A DNA stretch of 64,000 nt, taken from NCBI RefSeq assembly GCF_001015055.1, contig NZ_BBWZ01000008.1:1-64000 (forward strand). The letters run 5' to 3'. This DNA comes from Aneurinibacillus tyrosinisolvens. Its GTDB lineage: Bacteria > Bacillota > Bacilli > Aneurinibacillales > Aneurinibacillaceae. The position numbers and the translations under genes were made by a program. Of the stretch, positions 1-9,804 are shown one piece after another (position 1 is the stretch's first letter; every line of letters starts with the position of its first letter). The notes under the pieces are model-generated. The model did not search any database. It saw only the letters and a list, made by a program, of their open reading frames with translations, and was not told the DNA's origin.

Positions 1-10
1 GGAGAAAGTC

Positions 11-901
11 GTGTCTATAAAAACGAAATTTCTTTCAACAACTGCTTTATCAAAAGAGATAAAGATGGCAGGAAAGGACTTATTTAATTTACTTCAAGAG
101 AATGGATGGATTGAACGTAAGGATGATACATGGGTATTAACTCAAAAAGGAATAGATAAGGGAGGAATTACAAAAACTGATACCAAAATAGGCTCCTGGA
201 TTGCGTGGCCAGAGGAAATTAAAAATGAGTCTCTGTTTAATAAGAAGGAAGAAGAAACTAAATTACTAAATGCAACTTATCTAGCCCAGAAATTCAATAT
301 TTCCAAGTTTCGACTAAATCCTATTCTTTCTGAATTAGGGTGGATTGAAAGAGAAAGAAAAGGATGGATTTTGACTAAACTTGGGCAATCAGTGGGTGGA
401 AAACAGTTTGAGCATGAAAAAACTGGAATCCCTTTTGTATGTTGGCCTCAAAATATTTTAGAAAATAAAAGATTACTGGAAACATTTAAAGAAGTACAGG
501 GCGAAAACCAGGAAGAGAAAATAGAAGAAACAGTAGGAGAGGTTGGTTTTAGGGAAAAGTTTGAAGCAAAATTGAGAACAGCAGATGGGCACTATGTACG
601 CTCAAAAGCTGAAATGCTTATAGATAACTGGCTTTATATGTCTGAGATAGTTCATGCTTATGAACGTAAATTGCCTGTAGAAGAAGATGTATATTGTGAC
701 TTTTATCTTCCGGTTGGCAAAGTATATATAGAATATTGGGGACTAGAAAATGACGAGAAGTATGCTAATAGAAAAGACAAAAAGATTCAAATATACAATA
801 AGTATGGATTTAACCTAATTGAATTGAATGATACAGATATACAAAATCTAGATGATGTTTTACCAAGAAAACTTTTAAAGTTTGGAATCCAAGCATATTA
901 A
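11..901 (+). CDS. Tandem winged-helix protein with C-terminal PD-(D/E)XK-like nuclease domain
   Basis: 296 residues, GTG start 7 bases after GGAG at the very edge of the window. Two tandem repeats (about residues 8-70 and 85-150) share the pattern GWIER...W.LT..G...GG...WP, which reads as a duplicated winged-helix or antirepressor-like module. The last third (about 183-296) looks like a restriction-endonuclease fold: E201 in a helix, D230 and E241 on predicted strands, but the usual Lys after E-x is a Trp (E241-Y-W). It could be a DNA-binding nuclease of unknown role; similar ORFs are sometimes mislabelled glycerol kinase. The catalytic assignment is inference from motif spacing. Upstream neighbours lie outside the window. 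Confidence 0.75.
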   Translation: MSIKTKFLSTTALSKEIKMAGKDLFNLLQENGWIERKDDTWVLTQKGIDKGGITKTDTKIGSWIAWPEEIKNESLFNKKEEETKLLNATYLAQKFNISKFRLNPILSELGWIERERKGWILTKLGQSVGGKQFEHEKTGIPFVCWPQNILENKRLLETFKEVQGENQEEKIEETVGEVGFREKFEAKLRTADGHYVRSKAEMLIDNWLYMSEIVHAYERKLPVEEDVYCDFYLPVGKVYIEYWGLENDEKYANRKDKKIQIYNKYGFNLIELNDTDIQNLDDVLPRKLLKFGIQAY

Positions 902-1154
902 AGGGACTAATAAGTAACGGTACTCCAACCAACCCCCTCTGATGTAAGTTTAGTCATTTTCTATCATAGGAAAGAGAGATAGAATTGGAAATTAAACGGC
1001 TCATTTTTTATGTGATCAAACTATTGAAAAATGGCTCAATATTAAATTATCAAATACAACAGGTGGCTTTTTTATTGCCCATTATTCAGAGAGTATGCGT
1101 TTTGCAATACCCTCTATTATATAATTGTAAAAAATATTTTTAATCTGTAAATAA
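902..1154. other. Intergenic region without a recognised gene
   Basis: AT-rich spacer between the nuclease-like gene and the mqo promoter. I see no convincing coding frame or strong terminator in it. Confidence 0.5.
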
Positions 1155-1182
1155 TAGTGATAAACTATTATAGAGTTATAAT
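1155..1182 (+). promoter_or_regulatory. Probable sigma-A promoter of mqo
   Basis: A perfect TATAAT -10 at 1177-1182, with a poor -35 (TAGTGA, 1155-1160) 16 bases upstream. The predicted start, about 1188-1190, falls at the first base of the hairpin described next, so the mRNA would begin with a stem-loop. Confidence 0.5.
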
Positions 1183-1187
1183 TGATC

Positions 1188-1245
1188 CAGAAAGGGTGTG
1201 TGACTAGGTCGCGCCTGGCTTGCTGTGGCGCCTACATCCTTTCTG
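1188..1245 (+). promoter_or_regulatory. Long hairpin at the 5' end of the mqo leader
   Basis: Bases 1188-1199 pair with 1234-1245 over 12 consecutive positions (one G-U), enclosing a GC-rich inner stem, 1211-1215 with 1227-1231, and an 11-base loop. No U-run follows, so it is not a terminator. It ends 28 bases before the mqo start codon, leaving the ribosome site (AAGGA at 1261-1265) free. A 5' stabilising stem or protein/ligand target is possible. I do not recognise a known riboswitch class. Confidence 0.6.
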
Positions 1246-1273
1246 CAAATCTTAGGGTAGAAGGACGGTAAAA

Positions 1274-2776
1274 ATGAGTAACAGACAAACTACAACAGAC
1301 GTTATCTTAATTGGTGCCGGAATCATGAGTGCGACTTTGGGAACACTACTGAAAGAATTAGTACCGGACTGGAAAATTACAGTGCTTGAGAAGCTCGCAA
1401 ACGCAGGAGAGGAAAGTTCTAACGAATGGAATAATGCGGGAACGGGGCATTCAGCACTGTGCGAACTTAACTACACCGTCGAAAAACCGGACGGATCCAT
1501 AGATATTAGCAAAGCTGTAAAAATTAATGAACAGTTTCAGCTTTCAAGACAGTTTTGGTCTTATCTTGTAAACAGCAATCTGATACGTAATCCGCAGGAC
1601 TTTATCATGCCATTGCCTCATTTGAGTTTAGTAGAAGGGGAAGAAAATGTAACGTTTTTAAAAAAACGTTTTGAAGCGCTGTTAAACAATCCCCTGTTCC
1701 AAGGGATGGAATTTTCCGATGACCCTCGAAAACTGATGGAATGGATTCCGCTTATTATGAAAGACCGTAAATCGAATGAACCTATAGCGGCAACAAAAAT
1801 CGACTCTGGAACTGATGTCAATTTTGGCGCTTTAACACGCATGTTGTTTGACCACTTAAAGAATAAAAACGTCGATATAAAATTCAAACATAATGTTGAT
1901 GATATTAAACGTACTAGCGACGGCTCGTGGGAATTGAAAGTGCGTAATGTCGATAGCGGTACCGTCGAACGCCATACTGCAAAATTCGTCTTTATCGGCG
2001 GTGGCGGAGGAAGCCTGCCTTTACTGCAAAAATCCAATATTCCTGAAGGAAAACATATTGGAGGATTCCCGGTAAGCGGACTATTTATGGTGTGTAATAA
2101 TCCGGATGTTGTAGCGCAGCATCATGCAAAAGTATACGGTAAAGCTAAGGTTGGTGCTCCTCCAATGTCTGTTCCGCATCTTGACACAAGATTTATCGAC
2201 AATAAAAAATCGTTGCTCTTTGGACCGTTTGCCGGCTTCTCACCAAAGTTTTTAAAAACCGGTTCAATGTTTGATTTGTTAGGTTCCGTAAAACCGAATA
2301 ATGTCTTAACTATGTTGGCAGCAGGCGCAAAAAACGTTCCATTGACAAAATACCTGATCCAGGAAGTTATGTTATCGAAAGAAAAACGCATGGAAGAGTT
2401 ACGCGAGTTTATCCCGAACGCCAAAAGCGAGGATTGGGATATAGTGGTAGCGGGCCAACGTGTGCAAGTTATCAAAGATACTGCCCGCGGCAAAGGAACG
2501 CTTCAATTTGGTACGGAAGTTATTAGTGCCGCTGATGGCTCGATAGCTGCATTGCTCGGCGCTTCTCCGGGTGCTTCTACCGCCGTTTTTGTCATGCTTG
2601 AGTTAATAAAAAAATGCTTCCCGCAACATATAAAAGCTTGGGAACCGAAAATAAAAGAAATGATTCCTTCTTATGGCGTGTCACTATTGGAAAACCCAGA
2701 TCTTATCCATGAAATTCATACTTCAACAGCGCAGACGCTTGGCTTAGCGGGTAAAAAACAGTACGCATACGCATAG
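1274..2776 (+). CDS. mqo: Malate:quinone oxidoreductase
   Basis: 500 residues, the normal length for the family. It oxidises malate to oxaloacetate and passes electrons to the quinone pool, acting as a peripheral membrane FAD enzyme in the TCA cycle. The N-terminus has the dinucleotide-binding [10 protein letters not shown] turn (about 13-22), followed by the family-typical [11 protein letters not shown] segment, and the C-terminus has the ASPGAS FAD-contact motif. ATG start 8 bases after AAGGA. It is monocistronic: it has its own promoter and structured leader, and a terminator follows at 2864-2905. Confidence 0.95.
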   Translation: MSNRQTTTDVILIGAGIMSATLGTLLKELVPDWKITVLEKLANAGEESSNEWNNAGTGHSALCELNYTVEKPDGSIDISKAVKINEQFQLSRQFWSYLVNSNLIRNPQDFIMPLPHLSLVEGEENVTFLKKRFEALLNNPLFQGMEFSDDPRKLMEWIPLIMKDRKSNEPIAATKIDSGTDVNFGALTRMLFDHLKNKNVDIKFKHNVDDIKRTSDGSWELKVRNVDSGTVERHTAKFVFIGGGGGSLPLLQKSNIPEGKHIGGFPVSGLFMVCNNPDVVAQHHAKVYGKAKVGAPPMSVPHLDTRFIDNKKSLLFGPFAGFSPKFLKTGSMFDLLGSVKPNNVLTMLAAGAKNVPLTKYLIQEVMLSKEKRMEELREFIPNAKSEDWDIVVAGQRVQVIKDTARGKGTLQFGTEVISAADGSIAALLGASPGASTAVFVMLELIKKCFPQHIKAWEPKIKEMIPSYGVSLLENPDLIHEIHTSTAQTLGLAGKKQYAYA

Positions 2777-2863
2777 AGACGGTCCTTATTTGTCACGACC
2801 ATGCCGGATACAGGGGGAAGAACATCTCTACCCACTGATATAAACCAAAGAGGTGCTGGACCA

Positions 2864-2905
2864 TAAAAGAGGCTGCTAGGTTTTATCTAGCATGCCTCTT
2901 TTCTT
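2864..2905 (+). terminator. Rho-independent terminator after mqo
   Basis: AAAAGAGGC-T-GCTAG pairs with CTAGC-AT-GCCTCTTTT around a 7-base loop, ending in a T-rich run. It lies 88 bases past the mqo stop. Confidence 0.8.
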
Positions 2906-3259
2906 TCCTATTCAGGAATTTATTGGGAGCATAGGTAGCCTCTTTAATATAAAGGAGATAACTTAAATACAACTGTATTTGTACTCACTCTTCAACATCA
3001 TAGCCTAGATTTTTATGAACTATCTTCGCACTCAATCCTTGTTTATTCATGAAACCACTAAAATCCTCACATAGTAAATTACAGCAAAACTCATTTATAG
3101 CAAGTGGCATCCAAATCCTTTGTTCACGCATATTTTCGACCCAAGCATACCGAGACCCAAGCAACCAAATCCCGAAGGATAAAAAACATATATTTTCCCC
3201 TGACTTACAATTATGTACCGGTTTTAAAATTCTGAATATTTTAAGGGGCGTAAAAGAAT
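2906..3259. other. Non-coding spacer
   Basis: A 74-codon open frame at 3049-3273 exists here but has no ribosome site and low-complexity, unlikely composition. I see nothing else supportable. Confidence 0.4.
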
Positions 3260-3457
3260 TTATTTATAACTAAATTTAAATTGGGATGATTGTTTTAACT
3301 CCTCTATTCGTTCGTTAATCAGTTGCACCTCGTAATATAACCCAATACGTTCTGTCCAATATACTGGTTGAAATATCTTGGATTTAATTTCTTCCTTTAA
3401 TAATACCAATACCTCAATGTCATTGATGGCGATTAATTCTTTAATGAACTCTTCCAA
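3260..3457 (-). CDS. Small charged protein, function unknown
   Basis: 65 residues if translation begins at TTG 3457, which sits 9 bases after a perfect AGGAGG (3467-3472, reverse strand). The longer frame opening at 3526 has no ribosome site, so I prefer the TTG. The product is alpha-helical, rich in E, K and I, with a central FQPVYWTERIGLYYEVQLI stretch. It has no signal peptide or membrane segment and belongs to no family I recognise. It stands alone. Confidence 0.5.
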   Translation of the reverse strand: MEEFIKELIAINDIEVLVLLKEEIKSKIFQPVYWTERIGLYYEVQLINERIEELKQSSQFKFSYK

Positions 3458-3526
3458 TTGCTTAATCCTCCTGACTACAAGGAATATTTTGTAACTATCA
3501 TATTGTAGTAAACGTTTTCCATTCAA

Positions 3527-3869
3527 CTGGAAATATAATACAGGAAAAATCTATAAAGGCAGATGAAAAATCTCATATAGGACAGGAGTTATAACACAAG
3601 TATGAATAGGTAGATGCCACTTTCTGAGTGGATACGTTTTAAGCCAATATACTTTAATAACGTCGGAGTATTATATGGGGGATTAACCATTTATATGGGC
3701 TTTTTCTTCATTCGAATAATCCTTAAGTTTAATATAATTCATGATATAATACAATAAATCGCAATCTTATATATAATTTTTCTTTTTATAACTGAGCAGA
3801 TAGTGATAATAAAGGTTCGTAACTTTTTGCTATTCTGAAATCTCAGTGATACTAAGAGGAGTATAACGC
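3527..3869. other. AT-rich intergenic region
   Basis: About 340 bases with no recognisable gene. It presumably holds the promoter of the sensor-kinase remnant that follows; I could not pick a convincing -35/-10 pair. Confidence 0.4.
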
Positions 3870-4451
3870 ATGGCAAGTTATTTGATCGTCAATGTTGCCC
3901 TGTTTTTGTCGATGGCATTTATTATTCATTATTATATTTGTAAGGAACCCGTTTTCAAACATTCTCCACTAAAGTGGAGGTTAATTCTTGGTTTTAGTTA
4001 TGGATGCGTAAGTATGGTTCTCATGTTTTTTCGTTATCAAGTTGAGAATGGGTTAGTTGATCTTAGACACCTTCCTATTTTATTAGCTGCTTTCTATGGG
4101 GGATGGGCTTCCGCTATTCCTGCATGGATTGTCGCGTCTGTGGCGCGATTCTTTTTGCTTAATCAATTAGGCAGTTATTCTATACCTATTCTTATTCTCG
4201 CGCTAGACGCTATCATGGGAGTCGTGCTTCCTCAAATGATTCGGTCTCACCATTTCAAATGGGTTATAACACGTATTCCTAAAGATAGAATTAACAAACT
4301 GGGAGAGCCGTTTTATAGTTTGAAGGAAAAAGGGACAGGGCTGGGGATTACTATCTGTAAAAAGATCATTCAAAATCATAATGGAGATATTTCGTTCCAT
4401 AGTAAGTTAGGGGAAGGGACAGTCGTACATCTTACATTACCGTTGAGCTAG
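3870..4451 (+). pseudogene. Sensor histidine kinase with internal deletion (5TM sensor joined to ATPase tail)
   Basis: 193 residues. Residues 1 to about 132 form a multi-helix membrane sensor of the LytS-type 5TM class (hydrophobic helices, DLRHLPILLAAFYGGW signature). Residues about 134-193 are only the last part of a histidine-kinase ATPase domain: LGEPFYSLKEKGTGLG followed by the GD/F/GEGT tail. The dimerisation helix with the phospho-His, the N box and the first half of the ATPase are missing, although the frame is preserved across the join. Intact relatives run to about 420 residues; the damaged kinase at 59018-60293 is of the same architecture. No catalytic function is expected. GAGGAG precedes the ATG. 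Confidence 0.75.
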
Positions 4452-4665
4452 AGGATTTAACAAAGTGGCCTTTTTAGAAAATCAAGAAATACTAAGGGTA
4501 ACTTATTATGAATGGTTTGATTCCTATCGTGCAGATGATAGAAGAGATGTGCGTTTCTGAGAATTATTCACCCATCAAGTGTTAAAAAATATTAACCTGG
4601 GTAAAATAAATTAAGAAAGATTAAGTATAAATTTGTGTGTTTTTACATGCTAGGAGGCGATAAAA

Positions 4666-4866
4666 ATGGAACGCGGTAAAGTAAAATGGTTTAACGGTGA
4701 AAAGGGCTTTGGATTCATTGAGCGTGAAGGTGGAGAGGATGTATTTGTGCACTTTTCAGCGATTCAAGGTGAAGGATTTAAATCATTAGACGAAGGGCAA
4801 GAAGTTGAATTTGACGTCGAAAATGGTCAACGTGGACCGCAAGCGGCAAATGTACGTAAAGTATGA
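4666..4866 (+). CDS. Cold-shock protein (CspA/CspB family)
   Basis: 66 residues, the canonical length. A single OB-fold RNA/ssDNA-binding protein with both ribonucleoprotein motifs visible: KGFGFIER (RNP1, about 13-20) and DVFVHFSAI (RNP2, about 25-33). It acts as an RNA chaperone at low temperature and during growth transitions. ATG start after a strong AGGAGG. Its leader is short, unlike that of the second csp gene 400 bases downstream, so the two are probably controlled differently. Followed by two strong hairpins. Confidence 0.95.
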   Translation: MERGKVKWFNGEKGFGFIEREGGEDVFVHFSAIQGEGFKSLDEGQEVEFDVENGQRGPQAANVRKV

Positions 4867-4875
4867 GTAACGAAA

Positions 4876-4960
4876 CAGTAAACAGACCCTACTTTCAGGG
4901 TCTGTTTACTGCTTCACTTGTGGTAAAGTAAAGACCCCTACTCAAAAAAACAGTAGGGGT
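4876..4960. terminator. Two consecutive hairpins after the first csp gene
   Basis: First hairpin: 15-base arms 4876-4890 and 4897-4911 around a 6-base loop. Second: ACCCCTACT (4934-4942) with AGTAGGGGT (4952-4960), with an A7 run in its loop. Neither has a T-run on the plus strand, so termination may be weak or the structures may stabilise the mRNA 3' end. Confidence 0.55.
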
Positions 4961-5086
4961 AAGCATATTACAAGTAAAATGGTTTCTATTAGTATAGCAC
5001 TATCCTTGAAAATACATACCTATTAGTTCTTGAACCTCTTTGGATGGCAACCAAAGCAGCCCTTCTAGTTTTATTCAATTTAATTG

Positions 5087-5115
5087 TTGTTATTTGGAAA
5101 TGAATGTGCTATACT
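5087..5115 (+). promoter_or_regulatory. Promoter of the second cold-shock gene
   Basis: TTGTTA (5087-5092) and TATACT (5110-5115) with a 17-base spacer. Predicted start about 5122, giving a leader of about 145 nucleotides. Confidence 0.55.
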
Positions 5116-5121
5116 ACATTT

Positions 5122-5267
5122 AAGACTTAATCATGTATTGATATTTATAATTCACATGTTATCAGGGGTTATATTTTCAGTGTGTATGTGACCCGTGATA
5201 ATATGTGAATTTTTATTTTCTACGGCAAATATCAGCAGCATATTAACTAAACTTTTGGAGGTTCTTC
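5122..5267 (+). promoter_or_regulatory. Long structured cold-shock 5' leader
   Basis: Bases 5153-5170 pair with 5190-5207 over 18 positions with a single mismatch, making a long stem-loop in an otherwise AU-rich leader. Long structured leaders that change fold with temperature are established for csp mRNAs; that this one is a thermosensor is inference. The ribosome site (TTGGAGG) lies outside the stem. Confidence 0.55.
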
Positions 5268-5468
5268 ATGAACACAGGTACAGTAAAATGGTTTAACGCA
5301 GACAAAGGATTTGGCTTTATTGAATTTGAAGGTGGGGACGATGTATTTGTACATTTCTCTGCCATTACGGGAGATGGCTTCAAATCTCTTGAAGAAGGAC
5401 AACGAGTAAGCTTTGATATTACGCAAGGAAACCGTGGCGCTCAAGCTGCCAACGTTGTTAAGTTATAA
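5268..5468 (+). CDS. Cold-shock protein (CspA/CspB family), second copy
   Basis: 66 residues, closely similar to the csp gene at 4666. RNP1 KGFGFIEF and RNP2 DVFVHFSAI are intact, so it should bind single-stranded RNA and DNA as a chaperone. ATG follows GGAGG with 7-base spacing. Unlike the first copy it has its own promoter and a long hairpin leader, and it ends in a near-perfect terminator, so it is an independent and probably cold-inducible unit. The DEAD-box helicase downstream is a functional partner in cold-stress RNA remodelling. Confidence 0.95.
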   Translation: MNTGTVKWFNADKGFGFIEFEGGDDVFVHFSAITGDGFKSLEEGQRVSFDITQGNRGAQAANVVKL

Positions 5469-5474
5469 AAGAAT

Positions 5475-5520
5475 AGCAAAAAAGGCTGCTGACAACATCA
5501 TGTTAGCAGCCTTTTTTGCT
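5475..5520. terminator. Terminator of the second csp gene
   Basis: Perfect 16-base arms, 5475-5490 and 5505-5520, flanked by A and T runs. Positions 5485-5502 recur exactly in the terminator at 9193-9210. Confidence 0.9.
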
Positions 5521-5635
5521 AAATAAAATAAGATGATTTCATTTTTGGAGCCTCTACTTCAACGTCAAATGTATGCATAGTACCAAGTAGTTTGGATTAT
5601 TATAAAATATAAACAAAGAGAAGGTGTTTTTGAGT

Positions 5636-7060
5636 ATGACAACATTTCATGAACTAGGTATAAGCGAACCCATACAAAGAGCGATTACGGCCATGGGTTT
5701 TGAAGAAGCGTCTCCCATCCAGGAGAAAGCGATCCCGATTGCCTTGACAGGGAAAGATATTATTGGACAAGCACAGACAGGTACGGGTAAAACAGCAGCC
5801 TTTGGTATACCGATTTTACAAAAAATTGACACCGATAATGAATCGGTTCAAGCCATTGTCATCGCACCTACCAGAGAATTAGCCATTCAGGTTTCAGAAG
5901 AGATAAACCGCTTGGCGAAATATACGGGGATCCGTTCCCTCCCTATTTATGGGGGACAGTCCATTGAACGTCAAATTAAAGCGTTAAAAAACCGTCCGCA
6001 AATCATCACGGGAACACCAGGCAGACTACTGGACCATATCAAACGGAAAACGCTGAGGTTGCATCATATTTCAATAGCTGTACTGGATGAAGCAGATGAA
6101 ATGTTGGATATGGGATTCCTAGAGGATATTGAGCGAATCCTCAAAGAGACACCGAAAGAAAAACAAACCTTATTGTTTTCTGCGACCATGCCGCGACCTA
6201 TTCAGAGTCTTGCAGAAAAATTCATGAACCATCCAGAAATCATTAAAATTCAAGCGAAGGAAGTCACGTCTCCAACAGTGGAGCAAGTTTATTATGAGGT
6301 AAGCGAGCGTCAAAAGTTTGATGTTCTTTCCCGTTTGTTGGACGTTGAAAACCCAGAATTGACGATCGTATTTGGACGAACAAAAAGGCGGGTAGATGAA
6401 TTAAATGACGCATTAAATAAGAGAGGATACATGGCCGATGGCTTACATGGGGATCTGAATCAGAATCAGCGGGATGTTGTGATGAAGAAATTTCGTGAGG
6501 GAAGCATCGAAATTTTAGTTGCGACAGACGTTGCTGCCAGAGGGATTGATGTTTCAGGGGTGACGCATGTCTACAATTTTGATATCCCTCAAGATCCAGA
6601 CAGCTATGTTCACCGCATCGGCAGAACAGGTCGAGCGGGTAAGACAGGGGTAGCTGCCACCTTTGTTACGCCGAGGGAAATCGGTCAGCTTCGGACCATC
6701 GAAAAAGCTTCAAAAAGCAAAATACATCGCAAATCGGTTCCGACCGTTGCACAAGCCATGGAGTCAAAACAACAGGTAGCGTCAGAAAGGATCATTCAAT
6801 TAGTTGAAGAGGGTCACCATTCACAGTTTAAGCAAACAGCAAGCGAATTACTCGATCAGTACGATTCAGTTGCCTTAGTTTCAGTTGCCTTGAAGCTGCT
6901 GACAAAGGAACAGACAGATGCAGCTATTCAGCTTACTGCAGAAGAACCTCGCCCTTCGAAGAAGCCTGAAAGGAAAGCAAGAAGGAACTATAATGAAAAT
7001 AAAGGGTTTACGGGAAGAAGCAGAAAAGGTAAGCGAGGGTCCTCTAGCTCATCGTTATAA
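5636..7060 (+). CDS. cshA: DEAD-box ATP-dependent RNA helicase (CshA-like)
   Basis: 474 residues from ATG 5636. GTG 5624 and TTG 5630 are in frame but crowd the GAGAAGG ribosome site. All helicase motifs are present: Q motif (GFEEASPIQ), Walker A AQTGTGKT (46-53), [40 protein letters not shown] and [11 protein letters not shown] basic tail ([21 protein letters not shown]) follows. It unwinds structured RNA in ribosome assembly and mRNA decay, especially in the cold, which fits the upstream csp genes. ppk starts 15 bases after its stop, suggesting co-transcription. Confidence 0.93.
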   Translation: MTTFHELGISEPIQRAITAMGFEEASPIQEKAIPIALTGKDIIGQAQTGTGKTAAFGIPILQKIDTDNESVQAIVIAPTRELAIQVSEEINRLAKYTGIRSLPIYGGQSIERQIKALKNRPQIITGTPGRLLDHIKRKTLRLHHISIAVLDEADEMLDMGFLEDIERILKETPKEKQTLLFSATMPRPIQSLAEKFMNHPEIIKIQAKEVTSPTVEQVYYEVSERQKFDVLSRLLDVENPELTIVFGRTKRRVDELNDALNKRGYMADGLHGDLNQNQRDVVMKKFREGSIEILVATDVAARGIDVSGVTHVYNFDIPQDPDSYVHRIGRTGRAGKTGVAATFVTPREIGQLRTIEKASKSKIHRKSVPTVAQAMESKQQVASERIIQLVEEGHHSQFKQTASELLDQYDSVALVSVALKLLTKEQTDAAIQLTAEEPRPSKKPERKARRNYNENKGFTGRSRKGKRGSSSSSL

Positions 7061-7075
7061 AGAGGAGATGCTAGA

Positions 7076-9155
7076 ATGAAAGAAAAAACAAATGAAATCG
7101 TTGATTTAAGTAATCCGGATTTTTATAACAATAGGGAATTAAGCTGGCTAGCCTTTAATGAACGAGTTCTTCAGGAAGCGATAGACCAGCAAAATCCCTT
7201 GCTTGAGCGATTAAAGTTCCTGGCTATTTTTAGTTCTAATTTAGATGAATTTTTTTATGGTGAGGGTAGCCGGGTTAAAAGGCCAGGCTAAGGCTGGATT
7301 CAATAAACCGGAAAATAAAGCAGGATTAACCCCCAAACAGCAGTTGGCTCGAATTTCCCAAGAAAATCATCGTCTTGTTAGAATGCAATATGATACTTAT
7401 CGTCAAAAACTTTTACCAGAACTTCTGGAAGAAAAGATTCGTCTTGTTAACATACTAGATATAACAGAAGCCCAGCACCATTATTTAGAACGGCTATTTG
7501 ATGAAAATATTTATCCTGTACTTACTCCGATGGCCATTGATGCTTATCATCCGTTTTATATGATGTTAAATAAAAGTATTAATCTTGCAGTATCAATAGG
7601 AAGAAATGGAGAAGAAGGAAACAAACTTGCTATCGTACAAGTTCCTGCTGTTCTTGACCGATTTATCAAATTACCAAACGGGGAACAAAATGATTGTTTT
7701 ATTTTGCTTGAAGAAGTAATTAGCCACTTTATCCATAAATTATTTAAAGGATATGTTGTGCGATCCATTTCAGAATTCCGCATTACACGTAATGCTGATT
7801 TGATTATCCATGAAGAGGGAGCAAGGGATTTATTAAAGGAAATCGAAAATGAATTGAAAAAGCAAAAGTGGGGGGAAGCTATCCGGTTAGAAATAACGCA
7901 AAATATGGATAAGGATATACTCCGTTATTTACTGAATGTCCTCGAAATTCATAAAAATGACGTATACATTGTAAATGGCCCGCTTGATTTAACTTTTCTG
8001 TTCAAGTTTTACGGCAAATTAGCCGATGAGAGGGAACATCTTATTTATGAATCGTACATTCCTCGAATACCGGAAGCTTTAATGGAAAATCATACTATTT
8101 TTGAGGTTCTCTCAAAAAAAGATATACTTTTGCACCATCCTTATGACTCCTTTGCCCCCGTTATCGATTTTATTGTTCAAGCAGCTGAAGACCCTTATGT
8201 TCTCGCCATTAAACAGACGCTGTATCGGGTTAGTGGGGATTCGCAGATAATTGAAGCATTAAAAAGAGCAGCGGAAAACGGAAAACAAGTAACCGTTCTT
8301 GTTGAATTGAAGGCTCGTTTCGATGAAGAGAATAATGTTCAATGGGCCAGAAAATTGGAAAGAGCGGGCTGCCATGTCATTTATGGAGTAAATAATTTAA
8401 AAACACACAGTAAAATCACGCTGGTGGTTCGGCAGAAAGAAGGAAAAATAGAGAGATTTGTTCACCTGGGGACAGGTAATTACAATGATATGACAGCTAA
8501 AATCTATACTGATATGGGCTTATTAACTTCCAATCCGGAATTTGGTGTTGATGCAACCGACTTTTTCAATTATTTAAGCGGCTACCTTGAAAAGCCAGCC
8601 TTCCATCATATATCAACCTCGCCGTTTGATATTCGAGAAGATTTAATTCAATTAATCGACCGAGAAATCGACTCTCATAAAAAGTCAGGAAACGGAAGAA
8701 TTATTGCACAAATGAATTCCATTACCGATAAGTCCCTTATTATGAAACTATACGAGGCATCCCAGGCAGGAGTGGAAATTGATTTAATCGTAAGAGGAAT
8801 TTGCTGCCTTCGCCCTGGAATTAAAGGGGTAAGCGAAACGATCCGGGTCCGTAGTATTGTTGGCAGATTTCTTGAACATAAGAGGATTTATTATTTTTAT
8901 CATGATGGAAAGGAACAAACATATCTTTCCTCTGCTGATTTGATGACTCGTAACATGGAAAATCGTGTGGAAATTCTCTTTCCGATTTGTGCTCCCTATT
9001 TAAAGCAGTATGTGAAAAGAATTCTAGATATAATATTAAACGATAATGTAAAGGCACGCCAACAGGATCACTGTGGTCGGTATCATTATGTAGAACGGGG
9101 CCATAACGAAGAAGTAATCAATAGTCAAAAGATGTTATTTAATATAGCATATTAG
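7076..9155 (+). pseudogene. ppk: Polyphosphate kinase 1, interrupted by a +1 frameshift
   Basis: Makes inorganic polyphosphate from ATP by an autophosphorylated histidine. The N-terminal frame begins [19 protein letters not shown], carries the family motif [16 protein letters not shown], and stops at 7291. The rest (7245-9155) lies one frame on and contains NNLKTHSKITLVVR with the catalytic-region histidine, HLGTGNYN, and the second phosphotransfer domain. The break is at a seven-T run, 7250-7256; six Ts would restore [15 protein letters not shown] and a protein of about 690 residues, the normal PPK1 size. Either a sequencing error or a real slippage mutation. The rest of the gene is well preserved. 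Ribosome site AAAGAGGAG. Confidence 0.88.
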
Positions 9156-9192
9156 GCATTAATTATAAACAAGATAGCAAATTGGATTTAAT

Positions 9193-9226
9193 GCTGCTGA
9201 CAACATCATGACAGTAGCTTTTTTAT
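9193..9226 (+). terminator. Terminator after ppk, related to the csp terminator
   Basis: GCTGCTG (9193-9199) pairs with CAGTAGC (9212-9218, one G-U) and a T-run follows. Bases 9193-9210 are identical to 5485-5502, and partial similarity continues downstream. Confidence 0.65.
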
Positions 9227-9262
9227 TGCTAAAATAGGATGAAATAAAAGGGATGCTATCAT

Positions 9263-9526
9263 ATGGCTAAAATAAATGAAGTCAGGTTAACGGAAGCTGA
9301 AAAGAAGTTAATCGAATGGTTGCGAGAAGAAATGTATGTTGATACGTTGCTTGATATACATACGGGCATCCAAAACGAAGCCCGGGAACTGGCTTGGCTG
9401 GCGCAGGGATCTTTGAAGAAATTTCCAGACGAGGCAGACAAATTGGCAATTAGAAGTGCAAAAATGCACCAGTTTACAGAAATAATAAAAGAGGCCAGTA
9501 TTGCCAATATAAATCAGAAAAGCTAA
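9263..9526 (+). CDS. Hypothetical helical protein
   Basis: 87 residues, ATG start after AAGGGATG. Almost entirely helix-forming and strongly charged (MAKINEVRLTEAEKKLIEW...), with no cysteine pair, signal peptide or membrane segment. I do not recognise the family. It sits alone between the ppk terminator and a strong terminator at 9631, so it is probably its own transcript. Confidence 0.6.
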   Translation: MAKINEVRLTEAEKKLIEWLREEMYVDTLLDIHTGIQNEARELAWLAQGSLKKFPDEADKLAIRSAKMHQFTEIIKEASIANINQKS

Positions 9527-9630
9527 ATTACATCCAAAACCCTACCACAATGGGATGAAATTATTTAGTGCCTCATATCATTCAAAGTATAATAAACGTT
9601 TTCCATAATATCAATTTCTAAAAAGAAAAC

Positions 9631-9669
9631 CAGTATTTGGTCACATTCAGCCGAATACTGCTTTTTTTT
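9631..9669 (+). terminator. Rho-independent terminator
   Basis: CAGTATT-T-GG pairs with CC-G-AATACTG around a 10-base loop, followed by a run of Ts from 9662. Ends the 9263-9526 transcript. Confidence 0.85.
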
Positions 9670-9804
9670 CATCTCAATTATGTAAAAATAGTGGGGTCAT
9701 TCTAAAAGTCTTGGGGTAGTAAATTTTGCTGTAGCCATATTAGATTTAGATAATAACAGGTTATATATATAAAATATGAATATAATGTATGTGAGGTGAA
9801 AAAA

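Noticed and set aside
1188..1245. mqo leader as a known riboswitch
   Set aside because: I found none of the conserved cores I know (fluoride, SAM, T-box, c-di-GMP); kept only as a hairpin.
1618..2493. Two minus-strand open frames of 139 and 123 codons inside mqo
   Set aside because: They lie antisense to a clearly intact mqo, lack ribosome sites and have implausible composition.
3049..3273. 74-codon plus-strand frame
   Set aside because: No ribosome site and no protein-like pattern; it overlaps the end of a better-supported minus-strand gene.
7245..7291. Programmed +1 frameshift in ppk
   Set aside because: ppk is not known to use it, and a pure T7 run with identical problems elsewhere fits slippage or sequence error better.
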